DNA of 64,000 bases, from contig NZ_NBVR01000026.1 of assembly GCF_002607735.1 (NCBI RefSeq), positions 124,001-188,000 of the forward strand, read 5' to 3'. Positions 19,677 through 34,529 of the stretch are shown one piece after another. Origin of the DNA: Proteus alimentorum. Lineage in GTDB: Bacteria > Pseudomonadota > Gammaproteobacteria > Enterobacterales > Enterobacteriaceae. The notes under the pieces are model-generated. The model ran no database searches. It saw nothing but the letters and a program-made list of their open reading frames with translations, and was not told the origin of the DNA. The stretch's first letter is position 1; each line of letters begins with the position of its first letter. The position numbers were made by a program, and so were the translations under genes.

Positions 19677-20285
19677 TCACTGACGTTGGTCATCCACAGT
19701 CACACCTGTAGGAGGTGTAAAGCGGAACGCGGATGCATCGATTGGCGTGGCAGTCTGTGCGGTCAATTGATAATTACTGACTTGACCGTCTTGTTCTGTG
19801 GCTGCAAATTGCTGAATTTGTCCATTAGGTGATACTGTTATCGTAAAATGTTTTAAGTTATTTTCTACTTTCGGTGTTAACTCAAAACGATCACCAGACT
19901 GTTTTACGTCATAATTTTGCCACTCTTTACTGTCATTACGGGCAATCAACATAAAAGGCGTATTGGTTGTGGCACTTTCAAGCCAAGTTGCAGTAACTTG
20001 CTCGACAAAAGGATTGTAAAACCACAATGTTTTGCCATCAGAGATCAGAGTACTCTCATCCGGTGCGGTCATGTGCCAATTAAACAAATCAGGGCGTTGT
20101 ACTTTTAAACTGCCTTCCCCTTTTTGGATAAGTGAGCCTTCATTGCTAGTCACGGTTTGACTAAAGTTTGCTTGAAAACTATTTACTTTATTTAATCGTT
20201 GTTGCAAATCCTGACGCGCATCAGCCCAAGCGGCTTGGCTACTTATTAATGTCATCGCACACACTGCAAATAATACTTTTTTCAT
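19677..20285 (-). CDS. lolA: Outer-membrane lipoprotein carrier protein LolA
   Basis: Periplasmic chaperone that takes lipoproteins from LolCDE and hands them to LolB. The start at 20285 gives [21 protein letters not shown], a clear Sec signal peptide, with GAGG nine bases upstream; the frame extends 11 codons further to 20318, but these residues precede the signal peptide. Family blocks are [39 protein letters not shown] and [11 protein letters not shown]; it ends [13 protein letters not shown]. It is between ftsK and rarA and probably co-transcribed with rarA. Confidence 0.97.
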   Translation of the reverse strand: MKKVLFAVCAMTLISSQAAWADARQDLQQRLNKVNSFQANFSQTVTSNEGSLIQKGEGSLKVQRPDLFNWHMTAPDESTLISDGKTLWFYNPFVEQVTATWLESATTNTPFMLIARNDSKEWQNYDVKQSGDRFELTPKVENNLKHFTITVSPNGQIQQFAATEQDGQVSNYQLTAQTATPIDASAFRFTPPTGVTVDDQRQ

Positions 20286-20400
20286 TCTACAAGCCTCGGC
20301 ATGAGATAACGCCGACATAATGTCGGCGTATATAAATTATTGATGATATTGTGCAGATTATCATGCTATCTCATTAGCTGATAACTGTGTTTTCAAGATA

Positions 20401-24084
<3,684 letters not shown>

Positions 24085-24126
24085 GGAGGGCTCTCCAGGT
24101 TTAACTTAGGGTGAATTAAAACGGAA

Positions 24127-24150
24127 CAACGCTGAGATATCCCAGCGTTG
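24127..24150. repeat. Inverted repeat between lrp and ftsK
   Basis: CAACGCTG and CAGCGTTG form an 8-bp perfect stem with an 8-base loop between the lrp stop and the ftsK start. No T tract follows immediately on the minus strand, so it is at best a weak lrp terminator. Confidence 0.4.
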
Positions 24151-24216
24151 AAACTGTATGCATAAACAGGAGTGTACCTAACTTTTTCCTGCTTTGCACC
24201 AACCTATTAAGTTGGC

Positions 24217-24711
24217 TTAGCGAGTTTTAATTACAAGGCGGTTGCTTTGTTTAACTTCTTCCATAACCACGTATGTACGTGTGTCATTAACACCAGGAAG
24301 ACGTAACAGTGTTTCACCTAGTAATTTACGGTAAGCGGACATATCAGGTACACGAGTTTTCAACAGATAGTCAAAATCACCAGAAACTAAATGGCATTCT
24401 TGGATTTCTTCAAGTTTTTGAACAGCCATATTGAATTGTTCGAAAACATCTGGTGCACCACGGTTTAATGTGATTTCCACGAATACCAGTAATGATGCAT
24501 CTAAGTAATGTGGGTTTAACAGTGCAGTATAACCAGAAATAAATCCTTGGCGCTCTAAACGACGTACACGCTCTAAACAAGGTGTTGGTGATAAACCTAC
24601 ACGTTTAGATAGCTCAACGTTTGAAATACGACCATCTTTTTGAAGCTCATTTAGAATATTCCGGTCTATTCTATCAAGATCTTTACCCGGACGTTTTTTA
24701 TTATCAATCAT
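24217..24711 (-). CDS. lrp: Leucine-responsive regulatory protein
   Basis: Global feast/famine regulator of amino-acid metabolism, fimbriae and, in Proteus, swarming. The 164-residue protein has an N-terminal helix-turn-helix (LDRIDRNILNELQKDGRISN through LSKRVGLSPTPCLERVRRLE) and a C-terminal RAM/ligand domain (about 70-155) ending VVMEEVKQSNRLVIKTR. Length and sequence are nearly those of E. coli Lrp. It has a long upstream region of over 500 bp to the divergent trxB, suggesting an extended regulated leader. Lrp is a known regulator of sdaC-type serine genes, which also occur in this window. Confidence 0.98.
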   Translation of the reverse strand: MIDNKKRPGKDLDRIDRNILNELQKDGRISNVELSKRVGLSPTPCLERVRRLERQGFISGYTALLNPHYLDASLLVFVEITLNRGAPDVFEQFNMAVQKLEEIQECHLVSGDFDYLLKTRVPDMSAYRKLLGETLLRLPGVNDTRTYVVMEEVKQSNRLVIKTR

Positions 24712-26215
<1,504 letters not shown>

Positions 26216-26232
26216 AATCATCACTTCCTTTC

Positions 26233-26258
26233 AAGGCGCTATTTCAGTAGCGCCTTTT
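26233..26258 (+). terminator. Rho-independent terminator after trxB
   Basis: AAGGCGCTA (26233-26241) pairs perfectly with TAGCGCCTT (26248-26256) and continues with TT before AC. It separates trxB from cydD. Confidence 0.85.
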
Positions 26259-26356
26259 ACCATGTAACATACTAGTCTGGTTGCCAACGAGTACAATTAC
26301 TTACCCTTGGCCTTTCTGATACTTTGTATCTCACCTGCAGATTTGAATCTTTTCTT

Positions 26357-28126
26357 ATGGATAAAACAAAACAAAGTGAATTGGTTCGATGGCTGAAACA
26401 GCAAAGTGCTCCAGCCCGTCGATGGCTGCGGCTATCAATGATCCTAGGTGTTGTAAGCGGTTTACTAATTATTGCACAAGCATGGTTATTAGCTGTTTTA
26501 CTTCAAGCATTTATCATGGACAGTATGAGTCGTGATACGCATATACCTACCTTTCTCACCCTTATTGGTATTTTTATCTTACGCGCTGTAGTAATGGCGA
26601 TACGCGAGCGTGTAGGTTATCGCTGTGGTATGGCAGTCAGGCAACAAATTCGTAAAATTGTGCTTGATAGACTTGAAGAGCTAGGTCCTGTTTGGGTTAA
26701 AGGCAAACCCGCAGGAAGCTGGGCAACAATTATTCTAGAACAAATAGAAGATATGCAAGATTACTACGCGCGTTATATTCCGCAAATGTATCTTTCGACT
26801 ATTGTGCCTCTCCTTATCCTTATCACCATCTTCCCTGTTAACTGGGCTGCTGGCTTGATTCTATTTTTCACCGCCCCACTGATCCCGCTATTTATGGCAT
26901 TAGTTGGATTAGGCGCAGCAGATGCTAACCGTAGAAATTTTCTCGCATTAGGTCGTTTAAGTGGTAACTTCCTCGATAGATTAAGAGGGTTAGATACATT
27001 ACGGCTATTTAACCGTGGTAATGCAGAAGTTAAACAGATCACCGAAGCAACAGAAGATTTCCGCAAACGTACAATGGAAGTGCTAAGAATGGCATTCCTT
27101 TCATCAGGCGTATTGGAATTCTTTACCGCGGTTTCTATTGCTGTTGTGGCTGTTTACTTTGGCTTTTCTTACTTAGGTGAACTTAGTTTCGGTAGTTATG
27201 GCTTAGGTGTCACACTATTCTCAGGCTTTTTAGCGCTGATCTTAGCCCCTGAATTTTTCCAACCTTTGCGTGATTTAGGAACTTACTATCATGCCAAAGC
27301 ACAAGCTATTGGCGCGGCTGAATCTCTGGTTGAATTTTTAGAAGCAGAAGGTGAGAAACCACAATCCACAGGCAATGAGCGTATCAATACAACAGAAAGT
27401 ATTGAGATAACAGCTCATGAACTAGAAATTCTATCTCATCAAGGTGTCAAACTTGCGGGCCCATTAAACTTTACCATTAATCCTAATCAACGAATTGCGA
27501 TTGTGGGTCTAAGTGGTGCAGGCAAAAGCTCGTTATTAAATGCGCTACTTGGTTTTTTACCTTATCGTGGCTCATTAAAAGTTAATGGCGTTGAATTGAC
27601 ACAGCTCTCACCTGAAGCATGGCGTCAATGTTTAAGCTGGGTTGGTCAAAATCCTAATTTACCAGAACAAACCTTGCTGGATAATATTCGCTTAAGCAAG
27701 CCTAATGCCAGCGATGAACAAATCAATCTTGCCATTGAAAAAGCGTATGTCAGCGAGTTTATTAATGAGTTACCTGACGGCTTAAATACGATTATTGGCG
27801 ATAGTGCTGCACGCCTTTCTGTGGGCCAAGCTCAGCGTATTGCTGTTGCTCGTGCGTTGTTGTCACCTTGTCAATTTTTGTTATTAGATGAGCCAGCAGC
27901 AAGCCTTGATTCTCATAGTGAACAACGAGTGATGCACGCGCTTAATAACGCCTCATTAAATCAAACAACATTACTTATTACTCATCTACTCGAAGAGACA
28001 TTGGATTATGATCAAATTTGGGTGATGGAAAATGGTCAGATTATTGAAACTGGCAGTTATGCATCGTTAAGCCAACAGAACGGCACTTTTGCTCGCCTTC
28101 TTGCTCATCGTAAAGAGGAACTTTAA
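26357..28126 (+). CDS. cydD: CydDC ABC exporter subunit CydD
   Basis: Half of the heterodimeric inner-membrane CydDC transporter needed for cytochrome bd assembly; reported cargo includes glutathione and cysteine, and more recently haem. The start at 26357 gives MDKTKQSELVRWLKQQSAPA, matching the family; an in-frame ATG at 26324 adds 11 unconserved residues. Six membrane helices (about 20-320) precede an ATPase domain with Walker [15 protein letters not shown], signature LSVGQAQRIAVARALL and Walker B FLLLDEPAASLD. It ends two bases before cydC. Confidence 0.97.
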   Translation: MDKTKQSELVRWLKQQSAPARRWLRLSMILGVVSGLLIIAQAWLLAVLLQAFIMDSMSRDTHIPTFLTLIGIFILRAVVMAIRERVGYRCGMAVRQQIRKIVLDRLEELGPVWVKGKPAGSWATIILEQIEDMQDYYARYIPQMYLSTIVPLLILITIFPVNWAAGLILFFTAPLIPLFMALVGLGAADANRRNFLALGRLSGNFLDRLRGLDTLRLFNRGNAEVKQITEATEDFRKRTMEVLRMAFLSSGVLEFFTAVSIAVVAVYFGFSYLGELSFGSYGLGVTLFSGFLALILAPEFFQPLRDLGTYYHAKAQAIGAAESLVEFLEAEGEKPQSTGNERINTTESIEITAHELEILSHQGVKLAGPLNFTINPNQRIAIVGLSGAGKSSLLNALLGFLPYRGSLKVNGVELTQLSPEAWRQCLSWVGQNPNLPEQTLLDNIRLSKPNASDEQINLAIEKAYVSEFINELPDGLNTIIGDSAARLSVGQAQRIAVARALLSPCQFLLLDEPAASLDSHSEQRVMHALNNASLNQTTLLITHLLEETLDYDQIWVMENGQIIETGSYASLSQQNGTFARLLAHRKEEL

Positions 28127-28128
28127 TC

Positions 28129-29880
28129 ATGAGAGTATTGCTTCCTTTTCTTGCACTCTATCGCCGCCACTGGTTTATGTTATTGTTGGGGATTATTCTT
28201 GCTATTCTGACTTTACTGGCGAGTATTGGCCTTTTAACACTATCAGGTTGGTTCTTAGCAGGCACATCGCTTGCGGGTTTTGCGGGCATTTATAGTTTTA
28301 ACTATATGCTACCAGCAGCGGGTGTTCGAGGTGCTGCAATTTTTCGTACTGCGGGTCGTTATTTTGAAAGACTTGTCAGCCATGACGCAACGTTTCGTGT
28401 ATTGTCGCATCTACGTGTATTCACCTTTAAAAAGATCCTCCCTCTTTCGCCGGGGGGCATTGCACGTTTTCGTCAAGGTGAGTTACTAAACCGCTTAGTT
28501 GCTGATGTTGAAACGCTAGATCACCTTTATATTCGCGTTATTTCCCCTATCATTGCCGCTTTTGTTGTCATTATGGCAATTATGTTCGGTCTGGGTTTAA
28601 TCGATGCACGTTTAGCCAATACACTCGGTGGCATTATGCTTACCTTGCTGATTGTTTTGCCTTTCGTATTCTATTACGCAGGTAAACCTATTGGTCGTGA
28701 TCTCACCGATTTACGAGGTCAATATCGCACAGTATTAACCAGCATGTTGCAAGGACAAGCTGAGCTAACTGTTTTTGGCGCATTACCTCGTTTTAGACAA
28801 AATTTAGCGCAACTTGAAGCTAAATGGCTGCGTAGACAAGCACAACAAGCAAACTTAACTGGTTTATCACAATCATTGATGATCCTCGCATCAGGCCTAA
28901 CAGCAACATTAATTTTATGGCTGGCAGCGGATGGCATCGACAATAGCTTTATGCCAGAAGCGTTAATTGCCTTATTTACGTTCTGTGCATTGGCAGCCTT
29001 TGAGGCTTTAGCGCCAGTGACTGTCGCTTTCCAACATTTAGGACAAGTGATGACATCAGCAACACGTATTTCTCATTTAATTGAGCAAAAACCTGATGTC
29101 ACTTTTCCTGAAAAAGGGGGAGAAACAAACCGTCGTGCCACACTGACAATGCACAATATTTGCTTTACTTATCCAACCCAACCAATGCAAGTCATCAATC
29201 ACGTTGATTTAACAATTGAAGCAGGACAACACATTGCCTTATTAGGAAAAACAGGGTGTGGTAAATCGACACTATTGCAGTTGATCAATCGCGCTTTTGA
29301 TCCGACTCACGGTACTATCAGCTTAAATAATTTACCTATTGCTGATTATGATGAAGCAACATTACGTTCAATGATGTCCGTTGTCCCTCAACGCGTTCAT
29401 GTCTTTAGCCACACATTAAGAGAAAATCTATTGATGGCAAAAGAACAGGCAACAGATGAAGAGCTTAAACATGTTCTTCAGCAAGTTGGTCTTGAGCAAC
29501 TACTTGAAAATGATGAAGGCTTAAATGCATGGATAGGTGATGGTGGTAGACAACTCTCTGGCGGCGAGCAGCGACGTTTGGGACTTGCGAGAGCCCTACT
29601 CCACAATGCACCGCTTGTATTGCTTGATGAGCCAACAGAAGGCCTTGATGCTGATACAGAACAGCAGATCCTTGCGCTCTTGCATCAGCATTGCCAAGAT
29701 AAGGCCGTATTAATGATCACTCACAGACTTCACGGTTTAGATAAAATGGATAAAATCTGCGTTATGGATGGCGGAAAAATCGTTGAAACTGGCACTCATG
29801 CTTCGTTGTTACAACAACAAGGGCATTATGCTAAATTTCATCAAAGACAGGCTCTATTAACACCAACTCACGAGGCATAA
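28129..29880 (+). CDS. cydC: CydDC ABC exporter subunit CydC
   Basis: Second half-transporter of CydDC. The 583-residue protein starts [20 protein letters not shown] and has six membrane helices with the conserved [15 protein letters not shown] and [20 protein letters not shown]. Its ATPase domain carries Walker [16 protein letters not shown], signature [16 protein letters not shown] and Walker [13 protein letters not shown]. It begins two bases after cydD and its stop is separated by one base from the aat start, so cydD-cydC-aat form one transcript. Confidence 0.97.
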   Translation: MRVLLPFLALYRRHWFMLLLGIILAILTLLASIGLLTLSGWFLAGTSLAGFAGIYSFNYMLPAAGVRGAAIFRTAGRYFERLVSHDATFRVLSHLRVFTFKKILPLSPGGIARFRQGELLNRLVADVETLDHLYIRVISPIIAAFVVIMAIMFGLGLIDARLANTLGGIMLTLLIVLPFVFYYAGKPIGRDLTDLRGQYRTVLTSMLQGQAELTVFGALPRFRQNLAQLEAKWLRRQAQQANLTGLSQSLMILASGLTATLILWLAADGIDNSFMPEALIALFTFCALAAFEALAPVTVAFQHLGQVMTSATRISHLIEQKPDVTFPEKGGETNRRATLTMHNICFTYPTQPMQVINHVDLTIEAGQHIALLGKTGCGKSTLLQLINRAFDPTHGTISLNNLPIADYDEATLRSMMSVVPQRVHVFSHTLRENLLMAKEQATDEELKHVLQQVGLEQLLENDEGLNAWIGDGGRQLSGGEQRRLGLARALLHNAPLVLLDEPTEGLDADTEQQILALLHQHCQDKAVLMITHRLHGLDKMDKICVMDGGKIVETGTHASLLQQQGHYAKFHQRQALLTPTHEA

Positions 29881-29881
29881 T

Positions 29882-30574
29882 ATGCCGCTGTTTCAATTAG
29901 ATGATAGTGATTTGGATTTTCCAGAGCCTCATTTAGCTTTAAAAGAGCCTAATGGTTTATTAGCGATAGGGGGAGAAATCTCCCTTTCACGATTACGTGT
30001 TGCGTATCAATCGGGTATTTTTCCTTGGTATTTCCCTAATGAAGAACCATTATGGTGGTCACCCGATCCAAGAGCCGTTTTACCGGCTGGTGATTTACAT
30101 ATTGGGCGTAGTTTACGTAAATTCATTCGTCGCCAGCCTTATAAAATTACGTTAAATCATGCTTTTGCTTCAGTTATTGAGGCATGTTCTGTACGTGAAG
30201 AAGGAACCTGGATAGGTTCTGATATAAAAGCAGGTTATGAAGGTCTTCATCAACAAGGTGAAGCTCACTCTGTTGAGGTTTGGGAAGGTGATGAACTCGT
30301 TGGAGGATTATATGGTGTAAATATGGGTGCCATTTTTTGTGGTGAATCTATGTTTAGCCGTAGAGATAATGCCTCTAAATGTGCCTTTATTGCTTTTTAT
30401 AACCATTTTCTTCGTTATGGGGGTCAACTATTTGATTGTCAGGTGCTAAACTCTCATACTGCCTCGTTAGGTGCCTCTGAGATTTCACGTGAACATTATT
30501 TAGTTGCGTTATCTCGTTGGAAAAAAGTGATTATTGATAAAAAGTGTTGGTATCAGCAATCGTTGGAATTATAA
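29882..30574 (+). CDS. aat: Leucyl/phenylalanyl-tRNA-protein transferase
   Basis: Adds leucine or phenylalanine to the N-terminus of proteins starting with Lys or Arg, creating N-degrons for ClpS-ClpAP. The 230-residue protein has [59 protein letters not shown] and [20 protein letters not shown]. It is the last gene of the cydDC-aat unit. Its functional partners clpA and clpS are encoded less than 4 kb away on the other strand, as in E. coli. Confidence 0.97.
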   Translation: MPLFQLDDSDLDFPEPHLALKEPNGLLAIGGEISLSRLRVAYQSGIFPWYFPNEEPLWWSPDPRAVLPAGDLHIGRSLRKFIRRQPYKITLNHAFASVIEACSVREEGTWIGSDIKAGYEGLHQQGEAHSVEVWEGDELVGGLYGVNMGAIFCGESMFSRRDNASKCAFIAFYNHFLRYGGQLFDCQVLNSHTASLGASEISREHYLVALSRWKKVIIDKKCWYQQSLEL

Positions 30575-30913
30575 TCACTGCTTGTTTTTGTAAAGCCCTT
30601 CTTATTTAAGACAGAATCGATAATGTTATTCTGTTATTTATGCAAAAAGGTTTATACAAAAATTTTATCTTACACACCCATTATGTGGTTGGGGTGTTGT
30701 TATTTTATTGCTACAAATACCACAAAATAAAGAATTACAACTTCTGTTATTACTTTTACTTTAGCAAAGTAAAACGCAAGTTGCGGTAAGGATGTTAACT
30801 GCAATAGCAAGGTGAACACCATTGCTATCCAATAACATTCCTTTACATAGGACAATATTTTCGGCATTATCTTGCCGTTTAAAAAATATGGTTATTAAAA
30901 CTTAGAGGATTAG
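30575..30913. other. Intergenic region aat-infA (339 bp)
   Basis: Contains an interrupted hairpin at 30804-30828 (ATAGCAAGGTG with CACCATTGCTAT, two-base loop) and a plausible infA promoter just before the gene (TTGCCG at 30873-30878, then TTAAAA 17 bases later). No tRNA or coding sequence is recognised. Confidence 0.55.
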
Positions 30914-31132
<219 letters not shown>

Positions 31133-31172
31133 TCCCAATCTGTTCTCTCCCGCTATTGTCATATATCGGGTG

Positions 31173-31220
31173 AAAAAAAACACCACAGGCAAGGCATTTA
31201 TTGATGCTCACCTGTGGTGT
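31173..31220 (-). terminator. Convergent terminator of infA and clpA
   Basis: ACACCACAGG (31180-31189) pairs with CCTGTGGTGT (31211-31220), with an inner GGCAT/ATGC pairing. On the minus strand the stem is followed by eight T, so it is best read as the clpA terminator; on the plus strand a weaker CTTTTA follows and it may also end infA. No tRNA-Ser gene, which E. coli has here, fits in this 123-bp gap. Confidence 0.85.
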
Positions 31221-31255
31221 ATGCTTTTATAGCTTAGTGAGATTAACCGCTATCC

Positions 31256-33547
31256 TCAGATAACGGCATCTTCATTCTTGGCCAGTTTCTCTTGGCTAAC
31301 AAACTCATAATTCAATTTGCCTGCCAGCTTATCGAGTGTGACAGACACTGAGCCACCATTAACAAGAGAACCAAATAAAATCTCGTTAGCTAATGGTTTT
31401 TTCAAGTTTTCTTGAATAACACGAGCCATTGGCCTTGCCCCCATCGCTTTGTCATAGCCTTTATCACACAGCCATTGGCGTGCTTCTTGGCTAACTTCTA
31501 GCGATACGCCTTTATCATCTAACTGCACTTGCAACTCGACAATAAATTTATCCACAACCATAGAGATAATTTCTGGTGATAAGGCATTAAACCAAATAAT
31601 ACTATCTAAACGGTTACGGAACTCAGGTGAGAAGGCTTTTTTGATTTCGACCATCGCATCAGTGCTGTTATCTTGCTCTGTAAATCCAATCGATTTACGT
31701 TGCGTTTCGCGCACACCCGCATTGGTTGTCATCACTAAAATAACATTACGGAAATCTGCTTTGCGACCATTATTATCCGTTAATGTACCGTTATCCATGA
31801 CTTGTAACAGGATATTGAATACATCAGGATGTGCTTTCTCAATTTCATCAAGTAACACAACGGAATATGGATTTTTAATCACGGCGTCTGTTAATAATCC
31901 ACCTTGATCAAAACCAACATAACCAGGAGGAGCACCAATTAAACGACTGACCGTATGTCTTTCCATATATTCCGACATATCAAAGCGTAGCAGTTTAACA
32001 TTCAACGCTTTTGCTAACTGCACAGTGACTTCCGTTTTACCTACCCCAGTAGGGCCTGCAAATAAGAACGATCCCACTGGTTTATTATCTTGGCTTAATC
32101 CTGCACGGCTCATCTTAATCGATTCAGATAAGGCATGAATGGCTTGATCCTGACCGAATACCAACATTTTTAATTGGTTATCGAGATTTTTTAGCATTGA
32201 TTTATCGCTACTAGAAACTGTTTTTTCAGGAATTCGTGCAATTTTAGCCACAACCGACTCAATATCTGAGACATTAATGGTTTTTTTACGTTTACTTGGT
32301 GCAACTAAACGTGTTTTTGCACCCGCTTCGTCGATAACATCAATAGCTTTATCAGGTAGGTGTCTATCGGTGATGTATTTAACCGATAAGTCTACCGCAG
32401 CTTGAATGGCTTTATTGGTATAACGTACATCATGGTGCGCTTCGTATTTCTGGCGCAATCCTTTGATGATCAAAACCGTCTCATCTGGTGATGGCTCAGT
32501 CACATCAATTTTTTGGAAACGACGTGCGAGCGCTCTGTCTTTTTCAAAGATATTGCTAAATTCTTGATAGGTCGTAGAGCCTATAACGCGAATTCGGCCA
32601 CCAGATAACAATGGCTTAATTAAGTTTGCTGCATCAACTTGTCCCCCTGATGCCGCTCCTGCACCAATAATGGTGTGGATCTCATCAATAAATAAGATGC
32701 TTTTTTCATCTTTTTCGAGGGTCTTCAGTAATGCTTTAAACCGTTTTTCGAAATCGCCACGATATTTAGTTCCCGCTAATAACGAACCAATATCGAGTGA
32801 GTAAATGGTGTAGCCTTTCATCACGTCAGGCACATCATCTTGCTCAATACGCCATGCAAGCCCTTCTGCAATAGCCGTTTTACCGACACCCGATTCGCCC
32901 ACTAATAATGGGTTATTCTTGCGCCGGCGGCATAACACTTGGATTGTTCTTTCTAATTCAGCTTGACGCCCAATTAGGGGATCAATTTTACCTTGGCGCG
33001 CTAACTGATTAAGGTTAGTGGTAAAATTATCCATATGATCGTCACCTTGAGGCATCTCTTGCTGAGATTGTGCGTTCATATCATTCATGTCAGAAAGATC
33101 GTCGTTTGGTTGATCTTCTTTTGAAATACCATGAGAAATAAAATTAACGACATCAAGGCGACTAACGTCGTGTTTACGTAATAAGTAAGCTGCGTGAGAT
33201 TCTTGTTCACTAAAAATAGCCACCAGCACATTAGCGCCAGAGACTTCATTCTTGCCTGATGATTGGACATGAAAAACAGCGCGCTGTAATACACGCTGAA
33301 AACTCAGCGTTGGCTGTGTTTCTCTGTCCACATTTTCAGGCAGAATTGGGGTTGTTTTACGAATAAAGACTTCAAGCTCTTCGCGTAAGACTGCCAGATC
33401 GACTTTACAAGCTTCCAATGCTTCGCGTGCCGATTTATTACTTAATAGCGCCAACAGCAGGTGCTCTACAGTCATAAATTCGTGTCTGTTATCACGGGCT
33501 TTCGCGAATGCAACATTAAGACTCAGCTCTAATTCGTGATTAAGCAT
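31256..33547 (-). CDS. clpA: ATP-dependent Clp protease ATP-binding subunit ClpA
   Basis: Hexameric AAA+ unfoldase of the ClpAP protease, which degrades N-degron substrates with ClpS. The start ATG at 33547 ([20 protein letters not shown]) is preceded by AAGGAGGAGG; the frame extends two codons to a GTG. The 763-residue protein has an N-domain (1-145), first ATPase with [20 protein letters not shown] and [15 protein letters not shown], and second ATPase with [18 protein letters not shown] and [14 protein letters not shown]. It lies 30 bp after clpS in one operon. Confidence 0.98.
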   Translation of the reverse strand: MLNHELELSLNVAFAKARDNRHEFMTVEHLLLALLSNKSAREALEACKVDLAVLREELEVFIRKTTPILPENVDRETQPTLSFQRVLQRAVFHVQSSGKNEVSGANVLVAIFSEQESHAAYLLRKHDVSRLDVVNFISHGISKEDQPNDDLSDMNDMNAQSQQEMPQGDDHMDNFTTNLNQLARQGKIDPLIGRQAELERTIQVLCRRRKNNPLLVGESGVGKTAIAEGLAWRIEQDDVPDVMKGYTIYSLDIGSLLAGTKYRGDFEKRFKALLKTLEKDEKSILFIDEIHTIIGAGAASGGQVDAANLIKPLLSGGRIRVIGSTTYQEFSNIFEKDRALARRFQKIDVTEPSPDETVLIIKGLRQKYEAHHDVRYTNKAIQAAVDLSVKYITDRHLPDKAIDVIDEAGAKTRLVAPSKRKKTINVSDIESVVAKIARIPEKTVSSSDKSMLKNLDNQLKMLVFGQDQAIHALSESIKMSRAGLSQDNKPVGSFLFAGPTGVGKTEVTVQLAKALNVKLLRFDMSEYMERHTVSRLIGAPPGYVGFDQGGLLTDAVIKNPYSVVLLDEIEKAHPDVFNILLQVMDNGTLTDNNGRKADFRNVILVMTTNAGVRETQRKSIGFTEQDNSTDAMVEIKKAFSPEFRNRLDSIIWFNALSPEIISMVVDKFIVELQVQLDDKGVSLEVSQEARQWLCDKGYDKAMGARPMARVIQENLKKPLANEILFGSLVNGGSVSVTLDKLAGKLNYEFVSQEKLAKNEDAVI

Positions 33548-33577
33548 AAGCACCTCCTCCTTAAAAGACTAACCGGA

Positions 33578-33892
33578 TCATGCCTGTTCAAGAGTACACA
33601 AAAGTGGGTATTCGTTTTCTCTCGCATACAGATTAACTTGGGCCACTTTTGTCTCGGCAATATCCGCACTATAAACCCCACAAACTCCTTTTCCTTTATG
33701 ATGAACGTCCAACATAATTTGCGTTGCTTTTTCCTCGCTAAGGAAAAAATACATCGTAAGCACTTCTACAACAAAATCCATGGGGGTGTAATCATCATTA
33801 TTCAAGATCACCTTATACATTGCTGGTGGCTCATTTTTCTGATGAACATCTTCCCTTAACGTGGTTTCTGTTAAAAAATCAAACTGACCCAT
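33578..33892 (-). CDS. clpS: ClpA adaptor protein ClpS
   Basis: N-recognin that delivers proteins bearing Leu, Phe, Tyr or Trp N-termini to ClpAP. The 104-residue protein has a flexible N-terminus and the conserved core [20 protein letters not shown] (starting near residue 25), [20 protein letters not shown] and the [15 protein letters not shown] end. It is upstream of clpA and divergent from cspD, the enterobacterial arrangement. Confidence 0.98.
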   Translation of the reverse strand: MGQFDFLTETTLREDVHQKNEPPAMYKVILNNDDYTPMDFVVEVLTMYFFLSEEKATQIMLDVHHKGKGVCGVYSADIAETKVAQVNLYARENEYPLLCTLEQA

Positions 33893-34180
33893 TGTTTTGC
33901 ATTACTCATCGTGTTGTTAAATGTCACTTTCAATTATGACATTTAGTTTACCATCTCACAGGAAAGTCTGCCTATCAACGCTTTTTTATTCCTTCTTTTT
34001 ACATTCAAAAAATGACAAAGCGTTAGCTACATCAAAAATTCATCTACTCGAAACACTTTCTATCCCCTTCACCTCTTGACGATTGAAACAATAAAATAGA
34101 GTATGTTTTATGAACAGCTCAGTAAATATACTGAAAGTGATGTGAACGAAATAAATACAAGTATATGAGAGAAGCTAAGT

Positions 34181-34390
34181 ATGGAGACAGGTACAGTTAA
34201 GTGGTTCAATAACGCTAAGGGTTTTGGTTTTATTACCCCAGCAAAAGGTGGCGATGATATTTTTGCCCACTATTCAACAATTAGAATGGAAGGTTACCGC
34301 ACACTTAAAGCGGGGCAGAAAGTTAATTATAGCACGATAAAAGGACCTAAAGGTGATCATGCTGACCTTATCATTCCTATTATCGAATAG
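34181..34390 (+). CDS. cspD: Cold-shock-domain protein CspD
   Basis: Single cold-shock domain of 69 residues, METGTVKWFNNAKGFGFITP, with RNP1 KGFGFI and RNP2-type DIFAHYST. The YRTLKAGQKVNY segment and the position next to clpS identify it as CspD, the stationary-phase and starvation-induced inhibitor of replication, and not a cold-induced CspA type. The C-terminal part (KGPKGDHADLIIPIIE) differs in detail from E. coli. In E. coli it is degraded by Lon and regulated by CRP; no site was identified here. Confidence 0.93.
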   Translation: METGTVKWFNNAKGFGFITPAKGGDDIFAHYSTIRMEGYRTLKAGQKVNYSTIKGPKGDHADLIIPIIE

Positions 34391-34420
34391 AAGATAATTT
34401 ACAGTATAGATAAACCCAAT

Positions 34421-34456
34421 AAAAATACCTTTTACTCACAACAGTTGGGTATTTTT
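34421..34456 (+). terminator. Terminator after cspD
   Basis: AAAAATACC (34421-34429) can pair with GGTATTTTT (34448-34456), the T run being part of the stem. It begins about 30 bp after the cspD stop codon. Confidence 0.6.
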
Positions 34457-34486
34457 AGTTAAATAGAATGCCTAATTCATTCAAAT

Positions 34487-34514
34487 AAAAGCCCTTTCTA
34501 TTTTAAGGGCTTTT
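34487..34514. terminator. Bidirectional terminator between cspD and macB
   Basis: AAAAGCCCTT (34487-34496) pairs perfectly with AAGGGCTTTT (34505-34514). A and T flanks on both sides allow it to end the convergent macAB transcript and any cspD read-through. Confidence 0.85.
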
Positions 34515-34529
34515 ATCTTATCGTTTGAG

